NCBI GenBank assembly: GCA_036245525.1 | Contig: BTPG01000003.1 | Coordinates: 214,561,949-214,625,948, forward strand | Length of the DNA stretch: 64,000 nt | From: Semisulcospira habei | Taxonomy: Eukaryota > Mollusca > Gastropoda > Semisulcospiridae | Direction: 5' to 3' | Shown: one piece after another, positions 22,981-36,843 of the stretch | Layout: every line of letters starts with the position of its first letter | Position numbering within the stretch: the first letter of the stretch is position 1 | Made by a program: the position numbers and the translations under genes | The notes under the pieces: generated by a model | The model's database searches: none | Told to the model about the DNA's origin: nothing | Seen by the model: only the letters and a program-made list of their open reading frames with translations

Positions 22981-25370
22981 TGTTATCTACATGCAGTTGC
23001 ATTATGTGATTGTTTTGTTTTGACACTAAACTATCACAACTTACAACATTAATGTACCATGATCATGTATTTAGATCAGATTTTTATCAAGCATATCACA
23101 TGAACAACATAATACCCAAGAACATCAAACACACAACACAAAAAGGGGTGGGTGGGGGGTAGTTAAAAGCAGTGACAGATAGGCTAGTTTTGATACTCGA
23201 TATGATTCGTGATGCAATCGGGCTAAAATTATTATCATACGGACTGAGGATACATTTCAGATACTTGGCAAACACACAGTTGCTGTGGTGAATGCACTAC
23301 ATCAATCTGAAGCGTGCTTATCGTGAGAAATGTATACACATAAACGGAGTACATACTGAACACATTCTTCGATATTGTTTTGTCTATCGTCCTCTGATTT
23401 GAAGTATCAAACGAACTAAGCGATTCAACCCTGCTCCTGACCAGTTCCGGATGTTTACGTACGAAAACGGCGGGCTTTTCTAGTCATGCGCAGAAATCTC
23501 TAACCGTCAAAATCGTCTGCTACTGTTTCCAATGTAAACATTCAATTTTCCTCAGTTACTTTCAACTGTTTAGCGAAATTACAAAATATGTATCACATAC
23601 CTTCACCGACTCGATGTTGTCTGTCTGTGCGGCGGTTCATTTTTCAGTCGAATACTTCTTGTTGTTCCCGTCGAGTAGAACACCACCAGGCGGCAACGGA
23701 CAACTGAGAAGCACGTTTACAACACAATTCATTCTAAAGCAGTCCAGCAAACACGTGCTATACAATTTGCAACTTATCTTGTCAGTGTAGACTAGGACTG
23801 AGTCCGGTTTATATGCTGTAGAACTAATGATAACCGCAATGGCGTATCGGTGAGTGCCGCACCAAAATATACAGAAACAAAAATGTTTAGAAATATTTAC
23901 ATCGTTAGCAAGCCGCTTGCGGACTGAGATAGTTGCTGCTGACTGCATTGTATGGACAGCGCGAACAGGCAAACATCGGTCAGCCATCTTTGAGGCCAAT
24001 CACTTTGAAATTACCCGCTGAAGCATCGGGGGTCCCGTTCCAAAATGGCAGCGCCCAGTGATCAAGGGCATTAAGCGATGTACCGTTTTGCAGGATGTTA
24101 TCGAAAGTTACGTCCCATTGCAAGTTTACACGCATGTAAACGGGTTTTTCTCCGCTTACAGGCCCCGCATCGTAATTTCGGCTTCACCAAAAAGACTTTT
24201 CAAGACATAACGGAAACAAAATTTTAATAATATTGGGCATAAAAATTTGACGTTTGTCACACTTTAAAATCTGCATACCACCGTCATGCAAATTTTGCAA
24301 ATAGTATAACTGAGTGTCCAGATCATCATATAAGCCTGTGGCTTGTTTTGATCTGATGACAAGTGATGTATATTCTTTTATGTATTTTGCAAAAGTAATA
24401 AACTATTTAAACCAAATACCCCTACGCAACTCATCCCTTAGCCCAGTCCTCCCACCCCCCTCCCCCCTCCCCCGCTACCTCTAACACATGGTACACACGT
24501 AACAATTTTAACAAACACGACGAATGCACGCGGGATCTTTCTGAGACTCACTGCACGCGCCGCCACCCGCAGGCAAAACTAACCCCAGTCTCCTGCCTCC
24601 AACGACCCGGCGACTTAATCGGCGCTGTGTCGCTGACACCCACAGTCAGCCACTGACTTTCAACAGCCAGCAAATAGGGACGACCTGGTCCCGCCGAGTA
24701 CAGCTGCTAACTAAACTAACGCCGGGAACTCTCGGCCGTGACCGCGCCCCTGCGTGCTACTCCCGTGCCCCGCGCGTGCAACACACAAAACACTCATCCG
24801 ACTCTGCTAACTCACAAGCCCTAGTCCCTACCTGACCGGTGCTACGGTACTTTCGACTACTCTTACGCGAAACGGCCCCCAACCGTGACAATCACAATGC
24901 TGAGCTTGTGCAGGTGTCTGCCATGAATTACTTCTATATATTTACTCTTGGCAGTGTCCTTATGTCGTTTACATAAAATGTGTCTGCAGCTCAGAAAAAA
25001 AGGTGTCTGAAAAGATTCTGTCGGGACATGTCAGAAACACTTGTTTTTGTTTTTTTTTATTTAGATCTCTGTGGAAGTTTGATGTTGTGAGTTTCTGTGG
25101 TTTTTACCTCTCTACCCAGTGATTAGAACTGGTCAGTTCTCTCTTCTTTCCACAAGTTTCTCACGATTTGAACACTAACTGGTCAAGCGAAGGCTATCCA
25201 ATTCTTGTGGGAGATCAACTGGGGACCTCATTGTAACGCACGTCACCGACCCTGTTGATTCCCCGGCACTGGCTCTTGTTTCAGTCTCCTAGTCTGTGGA
25301 CAGATATTGAGTGCAGCTTTAGAAATACGTTTGACGTTTCAAGTTAATCATATACATATATACTATTATA
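22981..25370. other. Intergenic; two CpG-richer blocks, no gene
   Basis: About 23400-24180 is richer in CpG and contains an AAGATGGCTG motif on the minus strand (23985-23994). About 24530-24900 is GC-rich with CpGs. These could be promoter-like, but I find no credible first exon; the 120-codon minus frame at 23637-23999 has no recognisable features. The phrase AAATACCCCTACGCAA is shared by 4349 and 24413, which hints at a repeat. Confidence 0.3.
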
Positions 25371-25393
25371 ATTTTTGTAATTTCCTTTGTAGG

Positions 25394-25802
25394 GATTTCA
25401 TCATTAGACTACCAGACGATGGCTGCAGAGTGCTGAGTCTGAAATAGCAAGCTACAATATAAAGATAGACCTGCTGGAGGAGGAGATCAGATCGCGAATT
25501 TGACAAATCTAAATGATCATCTCAAGGCTGCAAAGAACTAAAGGTGTGCAGGTGCAAGCAGCAGAAGAAGAAGTTTTTGGAGTGGAGTTTGTGAGGAATA
25601 AAAAGGAGAGACAACTAAACAACCTGTTCCAGTTCTACACTGAGCTAAACATGTTTGGTTTTTGGCTTTGTTGTCATTTTTGTTGCCAAATGTTCAGTCT
25701 GTTAAGCACAAGGATAGTGAAAAAGGACAGACTTTCAGCCACACGATAGACGGTTTCTCACTCTTTGATGATTGAGAAATTTTGAAGTCTTCATAATAAA
25801 GC
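25394..25802 (+). other. Possible 3' exon, weak
   Basis: A splice-acceptor-like TTTCCTTTGTAG (25382-25393) is followed by a short coiled-coil-like frame (EIASYNIKIDLLEEEI, about 25444-25491) and then a stop. An AATAAA lies near 25796. This could be the last exon of a gene upstream or a chance coincidence; nothing else supports it. Confidence 0.2.
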
Positions 25803-26274
25803 GAAAATGAGTATTGAATCTGGTATTTCTGTTCTATCAAATTGTGTCACTGTGCATCAGCAATATATAAACTGAACCATTATTTCTCCATGTGCTGTGT
25901 TTTTGGCAGATAAATTACTCACATTCCAGAATAAAATATAATGTACCAGTTAATAATATTTTTGATTTATTTTAGGAGATGCGTACATCTTGCTTGTGTT
26001 AATGTGGCATGTTATGGGCCTTTTTGTCCGCTGCTCCGATGGCCTGGCCAGCACACCATGGTTTAATTATTGGGACTGATGCGATCTTGGTGCCTCTTGA
26101 TATTGCTGCTACCCAGGCTTGTGGCATGCCGCTACAGCTCAGTCGGTTAGGCATATTGGTCAAACAGTTTAGCTGCCTTTATATACTGAAGAGTTTTCTG
26201 AAACCCAATGACATGAGAACAGTGACCATTCAATCTAAAATACAAATCATACTTGCATGGTTATTTATTAATAA

Positions 26275-26276
<2 letters not shown>

Positions 26277-26350
<74 letters not shown>
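26277..26350 (+). repeat. (TC)37 microsatellite
   Basis: A perfect TC tract, followed shortly by (GAAT)4. Upstream is the AT-rich 25.8-26.27 kb stretch, with no gene. Confidence 0.95.
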
Positions 26351-26353
<3 letters not shown>

Positions 26354-26392
26354 TGTTTTTGTATGACCGAATGAATGAATGAATTTTGTTTA

Positions 26393-26548
26393 ATCTCTCT
26401 TCATATTTAATGTCTCCTAATTTTTCTTTGTGTAATTTGGTACTATTAGTATTACAATTATTATTGTCCTGTGTTTGTAGAATAGCAACGGCAAGTATGA
26501 AATATGGCACACGTGCTAATTACTTCATCCGTTGAGAAATAAAGTTTC
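26393..26548 (+). mobile_element. Retroposon 3' tail fragment
   Basis: It ends GTTGAGAAATAAAGTTTCATT, then TCATTTC, then (TC)n. The same ending, with AATAAA, recurs at 59690-59733. It is probably the 3' end of a LINE or SINE family whose tail seeds TC microsatellites. The 5' limit is uncertain. Confidence 0.55.
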
Positions 26549-26553
26549 ATTTC

Positions 26554-26637
<84 letters not shown>

Positions 26638-26653
26638 CGCTCGCCTCTGTCTC

Positions 26654-26723
<70 letters not shown>

Positions 26724-26766
26724 CCCCCCCCCCCCTCTCTCTCTCTCTTTCACACACACACACACA

Positions 26767-26835
<69 letters not shown>

Positions 26836-26872
26836 GCACGCACACGTACGCACGCACGAACGCACACACACA
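26549..26872 (+). repeat. Compound TC / CA microsatellite
   Basis: TC tracts with CGCTCG and TGTC interruptions (to about 26750), a C13 run, then CA tracts to 26872. Long serine/leucine or valine/cysteine frames here are simple-repeat artefacts. Confidence 0.95.
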
Positions 26873-27421
26873 CTTCAATCTTATTTGGGAGTGAAAGTAA
26901 TCAGCTCAGCCTAACACTGTAAACACAGCCAGCAAAAGAGAGCGCCATCTTGCTAAGATGAGACGAGATGTACTAAAAATTAATGGCTCAGATATGTGTG
27001 CTAAGTTATTTTATAAACAACACCAATAACAAAATATCTTTCCCGGCTCTGCAGGTACAGATAGCTTTTGTGACGCTGTGCTTGCTGATGCTCATTTGAA
27101 CGTACATTTTGTGTTGATCCGGCGCGTTCTTGTAGATCTGCGACCGGTGATGCACGGATGCAACCTGAGCGGCTAGACTGCCACTTGTGTGATAAATACG
27201 AACAGCATCAATGACACTTGACGCAAACTTGCTTTGCTTCGATCATGACCGTTTTTGACAAAGCTTTATCCTGGCAGAAAATGTAGGCTTGTAGAATTTT
27301 CAACGCATTCAGTCGAATCACACGCGCTGCTGTCCGCCATATTGTCCAAGCGAAGGTAAAGCTTGTGGGACCCAGCAACAATTACTAGGGGGCGTGGCTT
27401 GTGATGCGCTCGCTCTGTGAG
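26873..27421. other. Intergenic, nothing recognised
   Basis: Unique-looking sequence between a microsatellite and the tail of the minus-strand LINE. CCATCTT and CCATATT (YY1-like) motifs near 26945 and 27338 are too weak to call a promoter. Confidence 0.25.
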
Positions 27422-27606
27422 GTCAATGACAATGACAATGACAATGAACCTTTATTTTATAACGGTAAAAGTATTTGGTGACAGAACCAATTTTCAAACT
27501 TGCCGTTACTACCATTAAGCTAAGAACTACCATTAAACACTATCAGAAACAAAACAACGTTTTCCCACAAAAGTAAATAAAAGCACATAGGCACAAACAT
27601 TCTCTA

Positions 27607-27608
27607 CA

Positions 27609-27686
<78 letters not shown>

Positions 27687-27774
27687 TCTACACCACACAC
27701 ATACAGACACACACGAACATGCTGCAACACACACCCACACACACACACACCAACGCACGCACACACACACAGTA

Positions 27775-27833
<59 letters not shown>

Positions 27834-27903
27834 AACGCTCGCACACACAAAGGAACGCACACACACACATACACACACACACACACACACCACACACACA
27901 CAC
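27607..27903 (-). repeat. Interrupted (AC)n microsatellite
   Basis: Long AC tracts separated by short unique pieces, inside the presumed 3'UTR of the minus-strand CR1-like LINE. Confidence 0.95.
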
Positions 27904-28109
27904 ACTACACAGCCCCATACAGTTCACAGTCATACAACGCACATCATAAAGTCATAAAGATTTAAAAATAAACATGCGTGTCAAAACAGGAAAACTAAAA
28001 GAAATACAGAATCAAGCCTAACAAAAAATGAAACTATATAGATGCATACCACACAAATATGACTCTATGCACACATACGCACAAACACAAAAATATAAAC
28101 TCACGCGCG

Positions 28110-28200
<91 letters not shown>

Positions 28201-28212
28201 ACACACACACAC

Positions 28213-28304
<92 letters not shown>
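28110..28304 (-). repeat. Compound (TC)n (AC)n microsatellite
   Basis: A TC tract to about 28198, then AC tracts to 28304 with single interruptions. It lies within the presumed 3'UTR of the LINE. Confidence 0.95.
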
Positions 28305-28307
<3 letters not shown>

Positions 28308-28888
28308 AGAGATGTGAATTTGAAAAAAAATGCAGGCAAGGAGCATTGAAACACCCAAAGTTAAAAAAAGGCAGGAAATCAAAATGATCATAATAAACAA
28401 AAGAACAACTATTAAAAAAAAAAAAAAGACCAGACAAAACAAGTAACCACAGTAACAACAGCAACGAAAATCATGAATTTTTAAAAATTTTAACACAACT
28501 TTCTATCCACGTCCCCACATTCTACCCCCTTCCCTCTCCCCTTGATAACTAGTGCCTGCCAAACTGTCTCCCTCGACTTCGCTGATCAGCAATAGTAAAT
28601 CGAGTGCGACAGCAGGTGAGGTACGTGCCTGAAGTCAGCTATTGTAAGCATTAATCTAAGCAAATGACTAAATATAGCATACATAAAATAAAGCAGGTGC
28701 ACGCTTCACACGCACGCACATATGCTCGCACTCACGCAACCACGCAAACACGTGCACACACATACAAAAAAATAGGTTACCACTCGCCTAGGGCAGTGTA
28801 CAGCGATAAAAGCAGTGAGAAGACTGATCACAAAGCTGATAACTTGAGCCATTCGATGCCCTAGAGGCACCGACATGACCAACGATGC

Positions 28889-29047
28889 CTTATGAACATG
28901 ATTTGAGGTGCTTGAAGAGGCTAATCCTGAAGGACGACAGCGTCTGCGCACATCTTATGTTAAGTGGCAAAGAATTCCATAATGAGCTTCCTGCGAAAGA
29001 CAGGCTTGATTTAAAGATGTCAATACGCGGGCGGGGAGCTCGATAAT
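28889..29047 (-). pseudogene. ORF2 C-terminal remnant beyond insertion
   Basis: The frame carries PRIDIFKSSLSFAGSSLWNSLP and SFRISLFKHLKS, the conserved C-terminal segment of CR1/Jockey-type ORF2 proteins (compare FFPSTMGLWNSLP in the plus-strand LINE at 7.4 kb). It is the separated end of the ORF2 that stops near 29453; the intervening ~410 bp is an insertion. Confidence 0.7.
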
Positions 29048-29048
29048 G

Positions 29049-29452
<404 letters not shown>

Positions 29453-29460
<8 letters not shown>

Positions 29461-32138
29461 GTTTTTGTGGGCCAAATCTAGAGACGTCAGACACACGTTC
29501 CGAAAAGAAAGTGTTAAGGTATGCTGGACATGACTGTTTGTGCAACTTAAACATGAAGACACCCTTGTTGAAAAGAAAGTGTTGCTTTAGGGGGAGCATG
29601 TCCAGTGACAAGAGTTTTTTATCAGTTGAGAGATGGGGAGCCGGAAGTATTAATTTGGCAGCTCTCCGATGTAGGGAGTTTAGTCTCTTCAAATGCACTT
29701 CGCTTGAACCATCCCACACTGTTGATGCATAGTCGATGTGAGATTTGATATGAGCGTTGTAGAATATCGTACGAGTGGTAACGTCAGTGATAAGTTTAAG
29801 CTTAGACAGCATGTACAGATTCTTAGAGACACGTTTACAGACGGTGTTTATGTGGGGCTGCCACTCCATTTGATCGTCTATAATCACTCCCAGCAATTTA
29901 TGCTGCGCGACCTGTTCTATGACATTGTCATTAAGAGACAAGTTGAGAGAAAGCGGTTTCAGTTGATGCTTCTGGCGTGTAGCAATTACCATGTCTTTTG
30001 TTTTGACTGGGTTAAGTGCCATAATGTTGATCTCACACCATTCTAAAACTTCTTGCAGACTCTGCTGTAGCCGTGCATTGATGGTAACTAAGTCTTTAGC
30101 GGGTGTGTGGAGAGTTGTGTCGTCGGCAAACATGTCGCACATTGTCTCTGGGCTGCTGAGATAAAGCGGCATGTCGTTAATAAATAAACAAAACAGCAGA
30201 GGCCCGAGGACAGAGCCCTGAGGCACTCCATGTTTGACAATGCCTGGCGACGAATAGGTACCGTTTAATAACACCCGTTGATGTCTGTTGCTCAGGTAGG
30301 ATCGAAAAAAATGATACAGTACTGGAACCACAAATATATTTTTCAATCTTATTTATCAGGATTTCATGGTTAAATAGGTCAATAGCTTTTTTAAAGTCCA
30401 AAAACACGGCTCCTGTTATTTCCGATTTATTTAATGACGTCAGCCAGGTATCTACTAGTCTTGTTAGCGCCGTATGGCAGGAGTTTTTCGGACGGAAACC
30501 TGACTGAAAAACATGAAATAGTTCTCTGGCCTCTAAATATTTGTACAGGTGCTTGTGGACATGCCTCTCGAGTGGCTTTGAAAGTGTTGACAAAAGTAAA
30601 ATCGGCCTATAGTTGTTTACATCTTCCAGGTCTTTTGACTTTGGTAATGGCACTACCTTGGCTTGTTTGAATTCTTGTGGAAACGTGTTGTGCTCAATGC
30701 ACAGGTTGTAGATATAGGTAAGGGATTTCACAACGTAAGGGAGGGCGATTTTCAAAATCTTGGGGCTGATTTCATCTGGCCCTGAGGACTTTTTGCTTTT
30801 CATTGACATGATTAGCTTACCAACCTCATGCACAGCCAATGTAGGAATAGAGAAGGGGGATTTGCCTGCTGTCCTTTGTTTACAGAAGTTCAGCAAGCTC
30901 TCGGGGCATGTATAGGGGTGGTGGTTTGTGCCCGAGAGGATTATTGAGTCGACAACAGAAAGAAAATGGTTGTTAAAAGTATTAGCATTGAGATGGGCAG
31001 GGATTGCTGGTGATTTCTTACTACTACCTCTCGTAACAAGGTTTAGTGCACGCCAGAGAGAAGATGTATCTTTATTCTCCTTGATCATACGATCACAAAG
31101 AGATTTCTTCGCCTGGAGAACCAGTGTCTTTACCCGATTTCGCTGCTTGTTATATTCCTGGAAACGTTTTTGTTCTCTCAGCTCGTCTCGCAAAGAAATA
31201 ACTTGAATAATATCTTGAGTTAGCCATGGGGGTAGACTTTGATTTTTGACTTTTTTCTTTCGCAAAGGGGCATATCTGTCTAGCACACTACTGAACAGTT
31301 TGTACCAAACAGGCAAAGCTTTATCTGGATCAGTTTCGTTATATATTGTTTGAATCTGAGTGTTGTGAAGATCAGCTACAAAAGCTGTCTCATCGAAACG
31401 TTTGAAAGAGCGAAACGTTATAGTAGTGTGTCCATGTTTTTTTCGCACCGGGAGTTTGGATGACCACTCGCAAACAACGGGATAATGATCACTAATACTG
31501 AGATCAGCGACTATGACATTAGACACGGACTGGGGACAGTTAGAGTAAATATGGTCTATGACTGTTGCTGTTGAGTGGGTGATCCTAGTGGGCGAGGTGA
31601 CTAGTTGTTTTAAGCCTGCTTGATTTTCCGTGCACTGCCATGCAGCATGAGGTTTTAGCATGTCGATATTAAAATCACCTAACAATAACACATCATTGTC
31701 AGGCATACCGACGTTATCGACGGCGTGCAGAAAGTTGTCATACCATTCAAATGTGGCCGATGTATTTCGATACAAAAAGCCAACAAAAGATGGTCGGGCC
31801 TTAGGGCATCGAATCTCCATCCAGACACACTCGACCTCAGCAGTTTTTACGTCTACACGCCTGCGGACAAGATGCTGGACTGAAGTATGAACATAAACAG
31901 CAATGCCTGTCTGACCCGGTGAACGGGCGTGGCGACGAAAGACAGAAAAAGTTGGAACACTAACTGCTTCATCGCTCATGTTGGAATTTAATCGTGCCTC
32001 ACATAGACCAAACAGGTGGAATGGTTCAGGCTTGTTTAGATATACACTCACATCTAACACTTTGTTAAATAAGTGATAGACGTTAAGATTACCAATGCGC
32101 ATATTGATACGTTTGTCCTTGGACTGACCAACTGCCAT
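29453..32138 (-). pseudogene. CR1-like ORF2: endonuclease and reverse transcriptase
   Basis: I place the start at the ATG at 32138 (MAVGQSKDKR...); the longer frame begins three codons upstream at a GTG. EN landmarks: GNLNVYHL (Asn), GLCEARLN (Glu), GIAVYVH, GDFNIDM and SISDHYPV. RT: YRPILLLSTLSKPLERH, QSGFRPKNSCHTAL, motif A FLDFKKAIDLFNHEIL, then a frameshift near 30340. Reading resumes with GVPQGSVLGPLLFCLFIND (B) and MFADDTTLH (C). In motif A the usual aromatic (KKAFD) is Ile. The frame ends at 29453, where the SINE-like insert begins. Domain order and residues match the plus-strand element at 61.7 kb, a clear relative. Confidence 0.9.
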
Positions 32139-32499
32139 TTTCTGCACTATACCTTTGATGAGTTTAGGTATATCAGTAAAGACACAATGATACAGTCACA
32201 CAAGTATCAAATAATTAGACAGTCATACGATATCTATTATAACTAAGATATATGGAATATAAAAACGAGTTCGGTTTCTATCAAGCGTGACGTAGTCTCT
32301 CACTGTGCGATAGTTAGAAAGCGCCAATGGCGAGTGACACTTGACAAAGCCGACTCCCGGTAGTCCTGTATACTGTGGTTGACACTCAAGTGAAGGGGTA
32401 GTATCCGATTAACCCTGAGTGAACCACGCAGTAAGGCACTACCACTTGAACTCAATAAACAGTTGCTAATTGAAACAATGACGCGTGATCACAACGCGC

Positions 32500-32720
32500 A
32501 TAAGACAGCAACACAAGGTATGCTGAATACCATTAAAGGGTGCAGCGTGCGATGTTCAATACCGTAGGCTGCACGCATTAAAGGATAGTGTCACAGAAGG
32601 CACAAGACAGCAATACCTCGGATGCTGAACAAATGGTGTAGCCCGCGATGTGAAGTATCGTGGGCTGAACACTTGAAACCGTGCTGTCACAATAAAGACT
32701 TATCAGAGCTTTGGTAATCA
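32500..32720 (-). repeat. Inter-ORF tandem hairpin units (two)
   Basis: Two ~102-bp units start near 32502 and 32604 (AAGACAGCAA, then a GGTATGCTGAA- or GGATGCTGAAC-like phrase). Each holds an inverted repeat: GTGCAGC/GCTGCAC near 32540-32575, and AGCCCGCGAT/ATCGTGGGCT near 32641-32670. They lie between ORF1 and ORF2 of the minus-strand LINE. Confidence 0.6.
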
Positions 32721-32910
32721 AACCAGAAGAGAAAATCACAGAAGTTGATGCACATTGGCAATCACTGCTTTGGAAGAAATCAAAAGCGAACTCAGAAGAA
32801 CCGTGTATAAAGGAGCACACGTAACACTGACGTAACCATGAACTGCCTCACACATCCAGTGAAATATGTGAAGCACAACGGTGAAGGATCACTAGTCACA
32901 CGACACTGAA

Positions 32911-35686
32911 TTAACAACCGCGTAAGAGGCTGACATATCCATTGGCACCATTCGCTGTGGGCACCTGGCATAACTGGTGGTACGGTGGCAGATTACTACC
33001 TGGATAAACAGATACATTGGTTGGTGGGCGATGATAAGACCACACACCATGGTAACCATCCGGGTACTGTGGTTGTTGCCATGGTGCTGCAGTTGGAGAG
33101 TTGGCACGTATTTGCAGGAAATGATGGCACTGGATTTGCTGCCAGTCAGGAACAGGCATGTAGGGCATCTGTTGTAGATGTTGCTGCTCCTGCTGTAAAT
33201 GTTGTTGCTGCTCCTGTTGTAGCCGCAGCTGCTCCTGCTGTTGCAGTTGCTCATGGTCCTGTGGTTCAGGTTCCTGGCGTAGGAGTGGTTGTACTGGTGA
33301 TGTGGGACCAACAGAACCGGATACAATAGTGACAGGAGTGGAAGTGTCACTCTGTATGGCCGGGCTACCGCCAGCTAAGGCCTCCGAGTAGAGTTTCGTC
33401 TTAGTGGTAGCCTGAGAGCTTCTGTGTTGTTGAGTGATTTCATCACACTCGATGACAGCTGGACCACCGTACTTAATATTGCCGGCAAGCCTCCGGGTTC
33501 CCACGTGGGAGGGATGAACGGGGTCAAGTCGGCCTTTGTTGTCCATACGGTACAGCGCCTTCCGGGGAAGACCGCTTGGGGCCAGGAACACGCCCGTATT
33601 GTCAACAAAGATGGCGCGCATCTTCCTTGCCACGTGGCACAGGTTTGCATTGGAGGGGGAAATACGTTGGTTAAGGCGAGAGTTTTTCCCCTGGGCAGCA
33701 GGCAAGATGGATGAGGCCTGGATACTTGCTTTGGGGAACACGCCCTTGCAAGAAGTGATCAGTCTCTCCCACTGCTGACTGGTGATTTCATGCGTCTTGC
33801 AATCGTTCACCCCCACGTGGAAGGTGATCAGTTGGACGCGTGGTGACCGCGGCTGCTTCTTGAGCCAGTCAGTCAAGTGGGAGATTTGCAGGCCGGATAC
33901 TGAGATGACCTGTACCTTCTCGCCCTGGTACATGGTCATCTTCTCCCCCTTGAAGTTTCGCACGACGGAGTCCCCGATGACAAGCGTGGTTGTGTCTACT
34001 TCTACGCTGTGGTCAAAGGCTCGCTGGGAAGCAGGTCCTTGCGCTGCTGCTGGCTCCCGGTAATCCGATTACCGCCCCCTTGCCGCTGGCCAGGCTGAGG
34101 CGGCCCGCCACCCACACGGTGGCTGTCTGTGGTGGGGGAGGCAACGCTAACCGTAATCACCGCACTCCCTGTGGCTTGACTTTTCTGGCCACTCGGAGGG
34201 TTGTTCTTAGGAACGGTAATCCTTACCGGAATCACATCACTAGCTGTAGCGGACACAAGCTGTATACTAGTGATTGCATCACTGTTTACGGGCTCTACGC
34301 CTTCATGCTTTGTTGACACCCGTGGTTGGGGGGTGTGGCCAGAGGGAACAGGTAGCCTTTGTTCTGAGTTCAGTCTTTGCAGAGTCTCGTCGACGAGAAA
34401 GTGGAACTCTGTCAGGTTTGTCAATTGATCCTGTAAGTGGGACAGCTTGCCACACATACACGACTCTGACATACGGAGGTCATTTGCCATCATCTCTGCG
34501 GACTCGCACACCTTGCTGACAATCTGCTTAATTTTCATCGTAGTGACAGTTCTTAGCTGACTCAACTCTTGATGGAGAGTCTCGACGGCGGCCTGGGTGT
34601 TGCAGAGTTGGGTCTGGAGCTGTCTGATGATTAGTGGCTTTTCGTCGCAGACACCGGACACCACCAGCTCGCTATAATCAGAATCCACCTGAGTGCACGA
34701 GACGGGTAACCCGGGCGAGGTCAAGTCCCGGGTGGTGACGTCAACCGTAGTAGCCACTTGGGTAACAACATGGCTGACAGGACTGGGGGTGAGGGGGGCA
34801 GATTCGGGTGTGGAGGGGGTAATGGCGCGAGTTGGACCGGCAGGAACATCAGGGTGATGAGAGAGGGTGGAGTGGAGATCATCCCGTAGATGTGGCCCGC
34901 TAGAGGAGGGGTGTGGGATGGAGGACGAGGTAGGCGGGCTGTCACTGGTCACGCCACTCACAGCCCTGTCGGTGGTCACGGTCAGTAGCTCGGGGACAGG
35001 ATTAGCGGAGCTGTCCCGAGGGTCACAGGACTGGACAATCGGCGATGGGGAGGTAGAGTCGTCAGCCTCTAATCCGATTAAGGGGAGGGATGAGTCCAAA
35101 GTTGGCCGAGGAGGGGTGTTTGGGAATGATACTATCGGGGAGATGGTGGGATTGCATGACTTTTCACCTGGCACATCAACAGGGACATTGTCAGCAGAGT
35201 CCGCGCAGCCGTCCTTCAACTGTTGTACGAATGTACACAAAGAGTCATATTCGCTGAGGACCCACGTGTCCTTGTTGTGTCCCTGAATGAGACAGGCGCC
35301 GCCAGTCTTGCGACGTACGTGGAAGTAGAGGGTGATGGTGATTTTGGGTTTTGCTCCCCCCCCCCCCCTGACTTGTATGAATGTTTTGCCCAATTCATCG
35401 GGAATGTCAGAGTTGGAACAATCCAGGTAGGAATCACCACACTCTACAGGTTCATTTCTGGTGTCTGTGTCCCTCTAGCCTGGAGCAGGGTTACGTAGCG
35501 GTGGTAGAGGGCAGTTCGATAGCGCTTGAGGGTGATGACGCCATTGGGGCTGTTGCTGTAGAAGCGCGTTTGCTGGCCGCACGCATTATCCTTCAACACC
35601 GGCTTATCTCTCTTGAAAGGATTGGTGGGGGTGGCGAGGGTGGGGTCTTGCGTCACGACACTCAGAGAGAGGGATGAAGATGCCAT
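32911..35686 (-). pseudogene. CR1-like ORF1 with SGNH esterase domain
   Basis: An N-terminal frame opens at the ATG at 35686. The main body follows in another frame (35393-34002), rich in Pro/Ser/Thr with a short coiled-coil-like stretch (LIIRQLQTQLCNTQAAVETL). Reading then shifts near 34040 into a frame carrying the esterase: block I VIGDSVVRNF (Ser in GDS, about 33968), LITFHVGVND, and DPVHPSHVG with the Asp-His pair. A Gln-rich tail follows (about 33260-33130). Esterase domains in CR1-type ORF1 proteins are established; their role in retrotransposition is not settled. A C12 run (35357-35368) sits near one break. The gene is not translatable as one protein. Confidence 0.8.
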
Positions 35687-35690
35687 CACG

Positions 35691-36542
<852 letters not shown>

Positions 36543-36843
36543 GTCTGTTGTTGTTGTTTCTTGATTTTTAACGTCTCTCGCCACAATGAGGTGATTGGAG
36601 ACAGGTAGATTATTATGATTATAGGATAAAACATAGTTAATAATTATAATATAATATAATTTATCGGGGGAAAAAAAGGTGGTATGTGGTGTTTTTATGA
36701 TTTCGCTGTTATAATCATTGTGTATGCAAGGAGTGTGGGTTGGTGCATATGCGCCCAACAAAGACCACGCACAGTTATAACAGAATTTTGGCTTAGGGCG
36801 TCGTTGTTAGCCATCTTAGATGGGACGTACCCATCTCTGTTGT

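Noticed and set aside
26128..26160. tRNA-like A box (AGCTCAGTCGGTTAG)
   Set aside because: No B box at suitable distance and no cloverleaf; left out of the feature list.
33375..33778. Open frames antisense to the CR1-like ORF1, and similar frames antisense to the other LINE ORFs
   Set aside because: They shadow recognisable LINE reading frames on the other strand and show no domain of their own.
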